In this document: piece by piece, positions 1 to 7,981 of the stretch
How positions within the stretch are numbered: position 1 is the first letter of the stretch
How the letters are laid out: the number at the start of each line of letters is the position of its first letter
From: an archaeon
GTDB taxonomy: Archaea; Thermoproteota; Nitrososphaeria; Nitrososphaerales; CADDZS01
DNA: 51,970 nucleotides
Reading direction: 5' to 3'
Assembly (NCBI GenBank): GCA_902812485.1
Contig: CADDZS010000002.1
Coordinates: 1 to 51,970, forward strand
The notes under the pieces: generated by a model
Databases searched by the model: none
What the model was told of the DNA's origin: nothing
What the model saw: the letters and a program-made list of their open reading frames with translations, nothing else
Made by a program: the position numbers and the translations under genes

Positions 1-171
1 CCTTCTCCAAGTAGAGCAACAAAGACTGCCACCTTCTGAGAATGGTCTTCTACAAATACTCGGGTGGTGAGCGGAGACTATCCCTTATCTCTCCGTACGT
101 TGACTTCATTCTCTCTTTTTTATAATAATGGAACTTGCTTCTCGTCTCTAAAGGCAAATAAGTCCGGGCTC

Positions 172-1770
172 TCATTCATCGGTGTCAAAAAATTCTTCGC
201 CAGATTGGCTTTCTGCGTCCTCTGATATCTCGTCGATTGATCCAAAGCTCTCCTGTATTCCTTTGTTTAGCTGATTCAATGCTTCGAGAGCAATCTCTTC
301 ATCTGTCGAGTTCACTGAAGGCTCATTCCCCGCTTCTCGAACTTCCTTTTCTTCTCCTTCAGAGGCTTCTCCGCTATCTCCTTCAATAGCTTCTTCTCTT
401 TCTGAATCCGTTACTACCTGTTCTTTCCTCTTCTTAGATCGGATGTCTTCGGCTTCTCTTTTCTCCGACTTGCCATCTGAAGCGAAGGCCACTTCTTCCC
501 CATTGACATCCTTTTCCTTCTTTGCCGTTTGACTTGCCGCCCTTCTTGTCTTTTTCTGCTTCTTTGGTTTTTTCTCCAGATCGATACTTCCAGTTTCGGG
601 AACAGAGCGGAAATCTCGGGATACTTCTTCAACTCTCTCATCGTGAGTCTTGTCAACCGTAGAAAAATTTTCAGGACTGGGGGGTTTCTGCATTTCGTTA
701 CTTTTAGGAGATGAAAATTGACTATCTTGAAGCTCAGCAGTCTCTTGCATCTCAATCTCCTGTTGCTTCATGTCTTTTGCATTCAGATCGTCCTGCGGGC
801 GAACTTCTATCGCCTCCATCTCAGGAGTACTTTGCTCAGCCAGCTCAGCTATGATTTCCTTGGGCTGTTCACCAGATGCAAATTCCTCCTTCTTCTTCCT
901 TGACTCTTCTGCCAATTCCTCTTCTTTTGGATAATCAGGACGTTTTTCTTCGTTCTTTGATGGAGTCAGGAAGAGCCTGAGTATGCCAGTGACCCTGCCA
1001 GTTGAAGCTTCCTTTATTGTCATTTCCGTTCCAGTCAACCGCTCGGCAACACCCCAAATGAGACCGAAGAGAAAGGCGGATTTGTTCAACTCCCCCAAAG
1101 TCGAGTCAACTGGATTTGGTATCTCCCTTACAAGCGCCTCAACCATTTCTTCCTCGAATCTAAAATCGATCACCCCCCATCCCATAGCTTTGAAGCCTGC
1201 CCTCACATTGTCGAGCAGAAGGGTCGGGTCGCTCTTGGGTCCGTCAGACACAACATCTGCTATTCTTTGGACTAGCGATCTCCCGTACTCACGACCGCTT
1301 TCTAGGACAATCGATTCAACGCTCTTATCATCTCCGTCCCTTTTCAAACTCAATCTCCTTTCGATCTGGAGCAGAGGATCGGGAGCGATTACAACAGCAT
1401 TGAACATGTTAGCAACACTCAGAGGGTGCATGTAAGAGTTGAACATTCTGTCCTTCAGCTCTTGTTTCTCTGCTCTTGAAACAGAAGGTATCTTCCTAAT
1501 TTCGAGCAAGAGCTCATCTGAAGAACACTTTGCTTTGTTAAGGTCTACACAGAAAGATAGGGAGAAGGTTTGCGACTGCTCTTCGAAATATCCCTCACAT
1601 GCGAACGGATCTATCTTGTATCTCGACAAGATCTTGAAAATATCCGAGAACATGGGCGCAGAGTGCTTTCCGCAGACATAAAACTCGTAGACGAGTCCTG
1701 TCTTCGGCTTTGGAAAGCCGATTCTCCTCGCGCAATATCCTGATGTCTGATCCGCCTTGAGAGATGCCAT
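172..1770 (-). CDS. ACT-like / V4R-like sensor protein with long acidic tail
   Basis: The 532-residue product seems to have three parts. Residues about 27-100 have the alternating strand-helix pattern of an ACT-type ligand module. Residues about 150-267 resemble the V4R/4-vinyl-reductase pocket fold: a helix with ESGREYGRSL, an AGFKAMGWG turn, and the helix FLFGLIWGVAERLTG that would close the pocket. Residues 270-532 are almost entirely Glu, Lys, Ser and Gln and are probably disordered. There is no DNA-binding domain, signal peptide or membrane segment. The ATG start sits at 1768-1770. It is transcribed away from the AAA/VWA genes to its right. A small-molecule sensor or scaffold is an inference; the two fold matches are by eye and only moderately sure, while the coding call is firm. 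Confidence 0.75.
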   Translation of the reverse strand: MASLKADQTSGYCARRIGFPKPKTGLVYEFYVCGKHSAPMFSDIFKILSRYKIDPFACEGYFEEQSQTFSLSFCVDLNKAKCSSDELLLEIRKIPSVSRAEKQELKDRMFNSYMHPLSVANMFNAVVIAPDPLLQIERRLSLKRDGDDKSVESIVLESGREYGRSLVQRIADVVSDGPKSDPTLLLDNVRAGFKAMGWGVIDFRFEEEMVEALVREIPNPVDSTLGELNKSAFLFGLIWGVAERLTGTEMTIKEASTGRVTGILRLFLTPSKNEEKRPDYPKEEELAEESRKKKEEFASGEQPKEIIAELAEQSTPEMEAIEVRPQDDLNAKDMKQQEIEMQETAELQDSQFSSPKSNEMQKPPSPENFSTVDKTHDERVEEVSRDFRSVPETGSIDLEKKPKKQKKTRRAASQTAKKEKDVNGEEVAFASDGKSEKREAEDIRSKKRKEQVVTDSEREEAIEGDSGEASEGEEKEVREAGNEPSVNSTDEEIALEALNQLNKGIQESFGSIDEISEDAESQSGEEFFDTDE

Positions 1771-1890
1771 GGAGCGGCCTCTCTAGTCCTTAACAAAAGA
1801 GGGCCATGATAACGTAGATTAATCGCTTGTGAATACCTGCTTAGTATTCTGTGTATTCCCCCTAAAGGCTAGCGTCTTGTCCAACGATCA

Positions 1891-2112
1891 ATGAATTCCG
1901 CTTCCTGCTTAAGTGGGATGGAAAGCTCGATTTTTCGGGCAGAACATTTGCTTCAGTTCCTCAAATCTCTAACCGAGAAAAGAAAGAAACAGAGTAGCAG
2001 GGGGAGAAGGCTAGGTTCCCTCTTAAGAAAGAGATCTACAAATTTTAAAACTAAATTCAGAATCAGTTCCGTTGCTCGACAATTCTCAAGTATTCAAAAA
2101 AGCGATCGGTGA
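1891..2112 (+). CDS. possible small basic protein (73 aa)
   Basis: This is an ATG-started frame for a Ser/Arg/Lys-rich 73-residue peptide with no recognisable domain. Its TGA overlaps the GTG of the next small gene as GTGA, an arrangement often used for translational coupling, and this is the main reason to list it. No clear ribosome binding site precedes the ATG, and the sequence could be a chance open frame in the 1771-2108 spacer. Apart from this frame, nothing else was seen in that spacer. Confidence 0.25.
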   Translation: MNSASCLSGMESSIFRAEHLLQFLKSLTEKRKKQSSRGRRLGSLLRKRSTNFKTKFRISSVARQFSSIQKSDR

Positions 2113-2291
2113 AAGATCGATACTGTGTGCTGACTAAGAAGACTGAAACTCTCAAATGCGAGATCGAAGACTGTCCTGAGGATGCTCAAGTGGGGATCTT
2201 CGAAACTGGAGAAATCGTCTGCCCAAAGCACGCTGAGAGAGTCAGAAAGAAGAGGCCCCAGTGGCATATCTACGATTTCTTTAAAGAATAG
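2109..2291 (+). CDS. small zinc-ribbon-like protein (60 aa)
   Basis: The GTG-started 60-residue protein carries CEIEDC (C-x4-C) and, about 20 residues later, CPKH (C-x2-H), spaced as the two halves of a small zinc-binding knuckle. It then has a basic stretch (HAERVRKKR) and an aromatic end (WHIYDFF). It lies just upstream of the AAA ATPase gene and is followed by a T-rich stop signal, so it is probably its own short transcript. Its partner is unknown; a nucleic-acid or protein adaptor role is possible. Small size keeps confidence moderate. Confidence 0.5.
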   Translation: MKDRYCVLTKKTETLKCEIEDCPEDAQVGIFETGEIVCPKHAERVRKKRPQWHIYDFFKE

Positions 2292-2312
2292 ATGATTTCC
2301 TCTCTCTGCTCC

Positions 2313-2319
2313 TTTTTTT
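2313..2319 (+). terminator. T-run terminator after the small zinc protein gene
   Basis: A run of seven T residues lies about 20 bases after the stop of the 60-residue gene in a pyrimidine-rich stretch. Archaeal RNA polymerase terminates at such U-tracts without needing a hairpin. Confidence 0.4.
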
Positions 2320-2523
2320 AGCTGTTTGTTCCCCCTCTCCTTTATCTTTCCCTTGATGCAAGAGAGAGAAAAGGACCGACATAACGTTGAAACTCCAATG
2401 AGTTGAGGATTTTTCCTGTGAAGTTGAAAGAAAATGGATCTGCAGTACAAACCGTGAATCCATAATAACTAAACTGTCAACATAACAACAGCTATTGTCG
2501 CGCAGAGATTTCCCTGATCCAAA

Positions 2524-3687
2524 ATGTCCGCCTCGTCTGATGCACCATCAACAGAGAAAACAACCCCCCAAAAGATCCAGCATCATGTGGAGGGTTCTGG
2601 AGTCAAACTTAGTATCACTATTTCAAAGGCAAGGCCTGCAAGAAAACAGGTTGTAATACAAAGTGCGAAGGGACAAATCTACGACCTCACTCAAGGGTAC
2701 AGCTTTGACGAAAGGATCAGAGCCCTCACTCCCCAGGGGACACCAGAGTATGTGGATCATGGTGAAAAATACTTTGAGCGAATAGTCCGAGCACTTTACC
2801 ACTTCAAACAGTGCGCTCTCATCGGCCCATCTGGAACTGGAAAGACTCACATAGTCTATCTAGTCGCAGAGCTCTGTGGTCTCCCGCTCTGGGAGATCAA
2901 TTGTGGTCTTCAAACTTCTGCTTATGATCTCTTTGGAAGATATGTTGGTTTGGGCAAGGAGAACTGGGTTGACGGACAGATCGTTTCTTGGTGTAGATAT
3001 GGAGGTATCCTGTACCTTGATGAAGCGAACATGATGAAGCAAGATGTGGCGACAAGGCTGAACCCTGTACTCGACAAGAGAGGTCACCTAGTTCTTACTG
3101 AGAAGGACAACGAGATAATCCCGAGGCATCCCGCAGGTTACGTGATAATCAGCATGAACCCATATTCCTCCGAATTTAGCGGAACAAAGCCGCTGAACGC
3201 TGCGTTTCGGCGTAGGATGTCAGTTTGGATAAACTTCGACTATCTAAGCGTCGGAAGCAGAATTGCTCAAGACGAAATAGAGTTGGTTCAGAAGAGAACG
3301 AAGGTCTCAGACGAAATTGCGACCGGCATAGTAAGGGTTGGCGCGGAGCTTCGGAGAAAGTACAAAGCAGGCGAGATCCCATATGGGCCATCCATTGGAG
3401 ATCTGATAAACTGGGGAATGCTCATCTCGGATGGTCTTGATCCACATCTTGCTGCCGAGGAAACCGTTGTGGCCATGACTTCTGATAATATTGAAGTGCA
3501 GGACATCGTGCGTCGTGTCGTCCAGATGATCTTTCTGAATCCTTCTGGCTCTATCGGAGTAAGGACAAGTGAGGGGCGAGATCTGCAAGGAATTTCGCAA
3601 TCCCAACCTCTTCAAAGAACCGTCGTTGCACAAGATGCGCAGTACTCGCAGAATCAATCAGATTACAGTTCGGAAGAGCTGTTCTAA
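2524..3687 (+). CDS. MoxR/NorQ-type AAA ATPase
   Basis: A 387-residue AAA ATPase of the MoxR/NorQ/CbbQ (AAA_5) group. Walker A is GPSGTGKT (residues 101-108), Walker B is GILYLDEAN (about 161-169), and a sensor-like Asn lies in ISMNP (about 209-213) before FSGTKPLNAAFRRRM, which contains the arginine-finger region. The first about 60 residues are polar and variable. The gene lies 115 bases upstream of a NorD-like VWA protein on the same strand. That is the classic MoxR-VWA pair: the ATPase remodels or loads metal/cofactor into a client, and the VWA protein acts as adaptor. The client is not evident here. Family call is firm. Confidence 0.92.
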   Translation: MSASSDAPSTEKTTPQKIQHHVEGSGVKLSITISKARPARKQVVIQSAKGQIYDLTQGYSFDERIRALTPQGTPEYVDHGEKYFERIVRALYHFKQCALIGPSGTGKTHIVYLVAELCGLPLWEINCGLQTSAYDLFGRYVGLGKENWVDGQIVSWCRYGGILYLDEANMMKQDVATRLNPVLDKRGHLVLTEKDNEIIPRHPAGYVIISMNPYSSEFSGTKPLNAAFRRRMSVWINFDYLSVGSRIAQDEIELVQKRTKVSDEIATGIVRVGAELRRKYKAGEIPYGPSIGDLINWGMLISDGLDPHLAAEETVVAMTSDNIEVQDIVRRVVQMIFLNPSGSIGVRTSEGRDLQGISQSQPLQRTVVAQDAQYSQNQSDYSSEELF

Positions 3688-3781
3688 ATAGAAGTGTGCT
3701 TTCTGAGTGCAATTCAAGCCCTTGCTCAAACCCTCCAGATCGCGAATGGAGCAACAGATAGGAAACTTGATGCACAAGTAA

Positions 3782-3796
3782 AGGAAGGAGCGGTGG
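3782..3796 (+). promoter_or_regulatory. ribosome binding site supporting a TTG start at 3803
   Basis: AGGAAGGAG (3782-3790) and GGTGG (3792-3796) precede the TTG at 3803 by 12 and 6 bases. The frame is closed by TAA at 3779-3781 and has no other start codon in between, so the TTG is the only conventional start before the conserved N-terminus. Confidence 0.45.
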
Positions 3797-3802
3797 CCGC
3801 CC

Positions 3803-5557
3803 TTGAATCCGTCAGAATACGCGTGGAGCACGATGCAGGCAATTGCTCAGAAGGAGCCTTCCGACATAAAGGTGCTTGTCGAACAACAAATAGAATATCC
3901 CAGGCTCGAGAAGGACTCGTATGGGTATGTGCTTCGGATTCCAATACCGACGAGGCCGCGAGAAAATCTTTACTGCCTGCACGGAATGTTCTTTGATGCC
4001 GATACCAAAGGGGAAGCATCGCTATGGAGAATGTTTAGGGCATCAATCTATCATCTATGTCTCCATGCAGTTCACACCGACTTTTCGATTTACAAGAACT
4101 TGGTTGACGAGATGAACATGACAGTTGGGATGTTTGCTATCTCTCTTGTGGAAGATTACTCGATCAGAGGATTCATGAGGGCAAACTGGCCGGGGCTTGT
4201 CCTCGACACTGCCTATGCCAATCATTTGAGTGCGCTCAGATTCAAGGAGCTCAGCGCCTCAGATGAGCTTTCTGTAAAGATGGCTGCGAATCTCCTCTCC
4301 TATACGCTTGTGGGAAAACCTAGAATTTCGATTGGATCGGCACTCGGGCAGCAGATAAAGACGCTTTGGTCGAGACTGGTAGAGATAGATGCCGGTGCTT
4401 ATCACTTGGCGCATCTGGCTCGTACGCGCAATGTCTCTGAGATCGAAAAGGATCAGAAAGCATTCAACAAAAAGAAGGTAGAGACTGCGCAGCGAATCAT
4501 TGAAACTTTTGAGGATCAATCCGCGTATCTCAACTCTTGTCCATCCTTTCCCTACACGGATAATTACGGCCCGAACTTCCTTTTCCCAAATTCTATACTT
4601 ACTGCGAGCCCAGAGGAAAAGATGAATGTTCTGAATGATGCCTGCAGAGTGTTCTCTATTGATTCAGCAGAGAGCAAGCTCGCGGAGACAGACAAAGTGC
4701 TTGAAACAGAAAGCTCGAACATACTGGCGGATTGGGATAGGTCTGCAAGTGTCAAGCAGAGTCTGATCGAGTCTTATAGAAGGCTCGATCCACATTCTCA
4801 TTTTGAGGGTTTTCTCTTCCCCAAAGAGGACTTTGCCGAATACGTTAGGACGAGGTCCAAATTGATTGGTCCCATAAGACTTATTCTTGATCAGCTCAGG
4901 ATGATTAAATCAAGTGCCGACGAAGTTCAAGGACAAGAGTCAGGGTACGTCGACCTTCCAACAGCCGTCCAAGTTTTGGCATCGGGCAAGCAAAACAACG
5001 ACATCTTCGTGAGAGACATATTGTCTACCAAAAGCGAAGCCTGGGCAATTTTGATAGATTCGAGCAAGAGTCTTGAAAATATTCAAGGGGCGGTCAAGGA
5101 TGTCGCAATTTGTCTTTCAGAGGTAGCAAAGGATCTAATTCCAAACCAGAACTCATGGGCTTGCTATGCTTTCGACGAAAGATTTCACATAGTGAAGGAT
5201 TTCAGTGAAATTTACGGAAATGAGTGCAGGGCAAGAATTGGAGGGCTCTGCAATGGAGTGAAGACCTATCTACCTGATGCGATGAGGTTAGCGGCAAAGA
5301 GGCTTGAGACTTCGGGAGAAGAAGTAAAAGTTCTCCTTGTGATATCCGATGGTTTTCCTCTGGGGTACGAAGGAATAGATAACGACTCGGTTGAAGCGTT
5401 GAAGAAAATCGAAAAATCAGGGATGTATGTTATAGGCATTGGAATTTGCAGTTCATTCTTGAAGAAGCATTTCAAAATGAGCTGCAATGTTGAGAGTCCG
5501 TCCGATCTCATGAAAAATTTCGTGAGAATATATATCGAGACCTCAAACACTTTCTAA
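3803..5557 (+). CDS. NorD/CobT-like VWA-domain protein
   Basis: A 584-residue protein. The first half (about 55-170) carries a NorD/CbbO-like segment with LVEDYSIRGF and a following PGL. The C-terminal von Willebrand A domain (about 410-584) has the metal-ion-dependent adhesion site: DSSKS (D419, S421, S423), a Thr in NGVKTYLPDA (about 487) and an Asp in VISDGFP (516). No signal peptide or membrane helix is visible, so it is probably cytoplasmic. It is paired with the upstream MoxR-type ATPase. By analogy with NorQ-NorD and CbbQ-CbbO, the VWA domain would link the AAA ring to a client through a bound divalent metal. Its 3' end overlaps the convergent gene by 15 bases. Confidence 0.88.
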   Translation: MNPSEYAWSTMQAIAQKEPSDIKVLVEQQIEYPRLEKDSYGYVLRIPIPTRPRENLYCLHGMFFDADTKGEASLWRMFRASIYHLCLHAVHTDFSIYKNLVDEMNMTVGMFAISLVEDYSIRGFMRANWPGLVLDTAYANHLSALRFKELSASDELSVKMAANLLSYTLVGKPRISIGSALGQQIKTLWSRLVEIDAGAYHLAHLARTRNVSEIEKDQKAFNKKKVETAQRIIETFEDQSAYLNSCPSFPYTDNYGPNFLFPNSILTASPEEKMNVLNDACRVFSIDSAESKLAETDKVLETESSNILADWDRSASVKQSLIESYRRLDPHSHFEGFLFPKEDFAEYVRTRSKLIGPIRLILDQLRMIKSSADEVQGQESGYVDLPTAVQVLASGKQNNDIFVRDILSTKSEAWAILIDSSKSLENIQGAVKDVAICLSEVAKDLIPNQNSWACYAFDERFHIVKDFSEIYGNECRARIGGLCNGVKTYLPDAMRLAAKRLETSGEEVKVLLVISDGFPLGYEGIDNDSVEALKKIEKSGMYVIGIGICSSFLKKHFKMSCNVESPSDLMKNFVRIYIETSNTF

Positions 5558-6202
5558 TCTTTCGAGGACGAATTCTTCAGCGTATCGGAATCTAGGCTGG
5601 TTCGATTGAGATTCATTTGTTGGTATGATCTGTTTAGGTAGGCCGTCTCTGAAAATTACTATGAATCTCTGATCTGACCTGATTCCCCTTGATGGGAAAT
5701 CGCTCATGATCTTAACGGCTGTCTTCAAATTCATGAGCTTCGCGTTCAATGCTTCAACAATTTTGAACAGAACGGATATTTCATTAGAAGCAACGGAATT
5801 TCCGTTAGCAACTCCTGCGACCTTGATCGAATAATCTTCGGCTTCAAAAACCAGCCAACCCTGATCTTCTCCTTCTCTTTCCTTTTTCTTAACTTCCTTT
5901 TTCCGATTCGAAAGCAATACCCCTCCTTCGACCGATCCTCCAGTTGCTTGCTCTATTCCCATTTCCTTGAACGCAGATGGGTCCAATCCTTGAGGGTTTC
6001 CTTGAAGGACTTGTCCGTCTGCCTTCATCTCTCTTTGTCTTAGAAGCAATCCAAGTCTATCGCGGTACCTTTCTATCGCGCGATTGTGGAATTCCGCATA
6101 TTCCTCTAGAGTCGAGAGCATGTCCGAGAGATTTTCAAAGACGATTATTGCAGGGGATATCCCGAGCTCATGTCTCATGTTTCGCTGTTTACACCCCTTC
6201 AA
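5543..6202 (-). CDS. hypothetical protein, lineage-specific
   Basis: A 219-residue soluble protein that I do not recognise. Residues about 18-60 are helical (ENLSDMLSTLEEYAEFHNRA), followed by a Gly/Gln-rich, Lys-rich linker (about 60-115) and an alpha/beta C-terminal half with LVFEAEDYSIKVAG and FIVIFRDGLPKQI. The open frame begins with TTG at 6200-6202; an ATG eight codons later (giving MRHELGISP) is an equally good start. It is convergent with the VWA gene and ends inside its last codons. It may belong to the same island as the next minus-strand gene, as both are hydrophilic with low-complexity linkers. Confidence 0.6.
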   Translation of the reverse strand: MKGCKQRNMRHELGISPAIIVFENLSDMLSTLEEYAEFHNRAIERYRDRLGLLLRQREMKADGQVLQGNPQGLDPSAFKEMGIEQATGGSVEGGVLLSNRKKEVKKKEREGEDQGWLVFEAEDYSIKVAGVANGNSVASNEISVLFKIVEALNAKLMNLKTAVKIMSDFPSRGIRSDQRFIVIFRDGLPKQIIPTNESQSNQPRFRYAEEFVLERLESV

Positions 6203-6281
6203 GCTTCCAGAGTTCGCAATTCTCTAATGGTTCTTCGTCTCGCCTTGTATGATGAGATTACCTAGCGCACAAATCGCCGAC

Positions 6282-6953
6282 TTACTCGGAAAGTGCCGCC
6301 TTCATGGCGTTCTGAGGTTGACCTGATGCTCCCTTATCCTTCCCGACTGTTGCGTAAATTTGTGGCGCGACCAGCTGTTCCTGTTGAGGTGCGGCTCCCA
6401 TATGCGCCACCTTGCTCCTCGGGTTTATTGTTGGTGCGATCTTCTTGAATTCTCTACCTATCTTCTCAAGAGTTGCGACTCTTGCAGCTATTTTCTGCCT
6501 CTTGTCGATCATCACTTTCTTTATCTGGGGCACTACCTCAGCTAGAACCTTGACGAGGACCTCGCTTGGCAGGCTTTCAAGTGTCTTCGAATTTATTGTT
6601 CCATGATTGTGCATGAAGAATAGCATTCCTTGAGGAGTTAGAACTACGTCAGATAGAGAAGCATCTCTGTTCGAAACAGATGCTGGTTTAATGTGATACG
6701 CCGTGTTGAGAGGTTCGATTAATTGACGAAGCAGAGCAGAGACTTCAGCAGCATAGCTCTTCTCCATCTCAGAGAGTTCTGCGATCTGCAAAGATTCTTC
6801 TTGCAATGTCCGAATAGAAAGAGCAATAGCAGAATCCTTTTGCTCAGCAGACTGTGGAGACTGCTGTTGCACTCTAGACTCTGCAGTGTCTTCCTTCTGC
6901 TCCTCTTCTTCCGATGACAAGCAAGAAAACTTGAGATAGTATATCAGAACCAT
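6282..6953 (-). CDS. hypothetical Gln/Glu-rich helical protein
   Basis: A 223-residue protein with no family I recognise. After a short hydrophobic start (MVLIYYLKFSCLSS) comes a Glu/Gln/Ser-rich stretch (about 15-45). A predicted helical region (about 45-100) and a central compact part with SDVVLTPQGMLFFMHNHGTI (about 100-120) follow, then a long basic helix (KVMIDKRQKIAARVATLEK) and a polar tail. The segment upstream on the minus strand is very AT-rich and could hold a TATA element. It lies 79 bases upstream of the 219-residue gene on the same strand, so the two may be co-transcribed. The start could be further in if the hydrophobic leader is spurious. Confidence 0.6.
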   Translation of the reverse strand: MVLIYYLKFSCLSSEEEEQKEDTAESRVQQQSPQSAEQKDSAIALSIRTLQEESLQIAELSEMEKSYAAEVSALLRQLIEPLNTAYHIKPASVSNRDASLSDVVLTPQGMLFFMHNHGTINSKTLESLPSEVLVKVLAEVVPQIKKVMIDKRQKIAARVATLEKIGREFKKIAPTINPRSKVAHMGAAPQQEQLVAPQIYATVGKDKGASGQPQNAMKAALSE

Positions 6954-7064
6954 AAATATTAGATATTATGAATTTTGAATCCATGATTCTGTCGAGCCTT
7001 TTAATAAGGTTCGATTCACCAAATCGTCCACCTGCTGGTAACGCAATTTTCTATAGTCGCAGCC

Positions 7065-7074
7065 GATATAATTA
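7065..7074 (+). promoter_or_regulatory. TATA box for the winged-helix gene
   Basis: GATATAATTA is centred about 29 bases upstream of the ATG at 7099. That is the spacing expected if transcription starts at or just before the start codon (leaderless mRNA). Confidence 0.5.
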
Positions 7075-7098
7075 CGGATATCAGGTGCGAGAATCAGA

Positions 7099-7431
7099 AT
7101 GGCACAAGAATATTTGACGACGGAATCAGGAAATCAGAGGCAACAACAGCAACAGCAACAGTTGAATCGCAGATCCAGGATGGAAACATTTTGCGATATA
7201 CTGCGTGCGATTGGAAGCGGGGCAGAGAAGCCGACACACATCATGTACAAAGCAAATCTTTCCTGGACTGTAATGCAAGCATACATCAGATCACTGGAAT
7301 CTCAAGGACTAGTCACATCAACTGATGTGGATGGGAAGAAGACATACCGATTATCTGAAAAGGGATATCAGGTGTTGAACCAGTTCCTTTCCATCAGGGA
7401 AGATCTCAACCTTACACCCAATGAGATTTAG
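7099..7431 (+). CDS. winged-helix DNA-binding protein (HTH_45-like)
   Basis: A 110-residue protein with a single winged-helix domain at about 28-105: a helix with METFCDILRAIGSG, a recognition region around NLSWTVMQAYIRSLESQGLV, and a wing with KTYRLSEKGYQVL. This is the common small archaeal transcription-factor type often annotated HTH_45. The N-terminal tail holds a run of seven Gln encoded by CAA/CAG repeats. It is divergent from the two minus-strand hypotheticals, so it could control them, itself, or the downstream region. Family call is good; the target is unknown. Confidence 0.85.
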   Translation: MAQEYLTTESGNQRQQQQQQQLNRRSRMETFCDILRAIGSGAEKPTHIMYKANLSWTVMQAYIRSLESQGLVTSTDVDGKKTYRLSEKGYQVLNQFLSIREDLNLTPNEI

Positions 7432-7981
7432 CAGAAAAAAGACGAAAATGGGTTGCGTTCATAAAGCTCTCGAGACAACCATGCCAAGACTCTGAATGCC
7501 TTAGACGTGATGTCATTCCGACTTCCGCATGCTCCGGGTTTGGGGAGCGTCTCTTTGGTCCCGGAGGAATCTTGGGGTAGGCTGGGTTTAGGCTACTTGC
7601 TTTGAAGCTAGCTGGAACTTTATCTAGTTTCACCTAGCCTTTCGATATGCACTCAGTAAGAGAACTGTTTCAATCCTTTGAAAGATTAAATGCCATTCAA
7701 AAATTCCTAGCCAGACCGATTTCTAGGTCAGGAATCCGGATTCATTTTCTCCTGCATTTTTTCACATTGTCAGTCACGATTTCGAGCCTTTTGTAGAACT
7801 CGTTGTCTTTCCATCAGCTCCGAATATCAGCTTACAAATCCACACATAAAAGAAAGAGGAGAAGAAGATCGAAAACAAGAGACCCCAGATATTCAAAGAT
7901 AGAGAACAGAATACATCACTAAGGCTTGCTAAGCTTATTTAGGCTTTAGCAGTCCATGAGTGTTGAATTCAGGTCTTCAAC
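7432..7981. other. 550-base intergenic region, candidate structured RNA in its first part
   Basis: No convincing protein frame. About 7500-7640 is noticeably richer in G+C than its surroundings and contains several nested inverted repeats: 7-base arms ATGCTCC and GGAGCGT around a GGGTTTGG loop, and a 13-base imperfect stem at 7607-7638. It lacks the conserved motifs I would expect of SRP RNA (the GGAA loop with AGCA opposite) and of RNase P RNA. From about 7640 the region becomes ordinary AT-rich spacer, with a TATA-like CTTATTTAGG near 7931-7940 that could serve the next gene. Confidence 0.4.
7607..7638. other. long stem-loop (13-base arms, 6-base loop)
   Basis: GCTAGCTGGAACT (7607-7619) pairs with AGTTTCACCTAGC (7626-7638) with one C-C mismatch and one G-T wobble; the loop is TTATCT. 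It lies about 180 bases after the winged-helix gene and could be a 3' RNA structure, the end of a non-coding RNA, or an operator. No T-run follows it. Confidence 0.55.

Noticed and set aside
3694-3996. 100-residue plus-strand frame overlapping the VWA start
   Set aside because: It is out of frame with the VWA protein, has no family features, and the VWA frame from TTG 3803 is supported by conserved sequence and a ribosome site.
7120-7170. CAA/CAG repeat as a possible tandem repeat element
   Set aside because: It encodes a Gln run in the N-terminal tail of the winged-helix protein and is simply a coding microsatellite.
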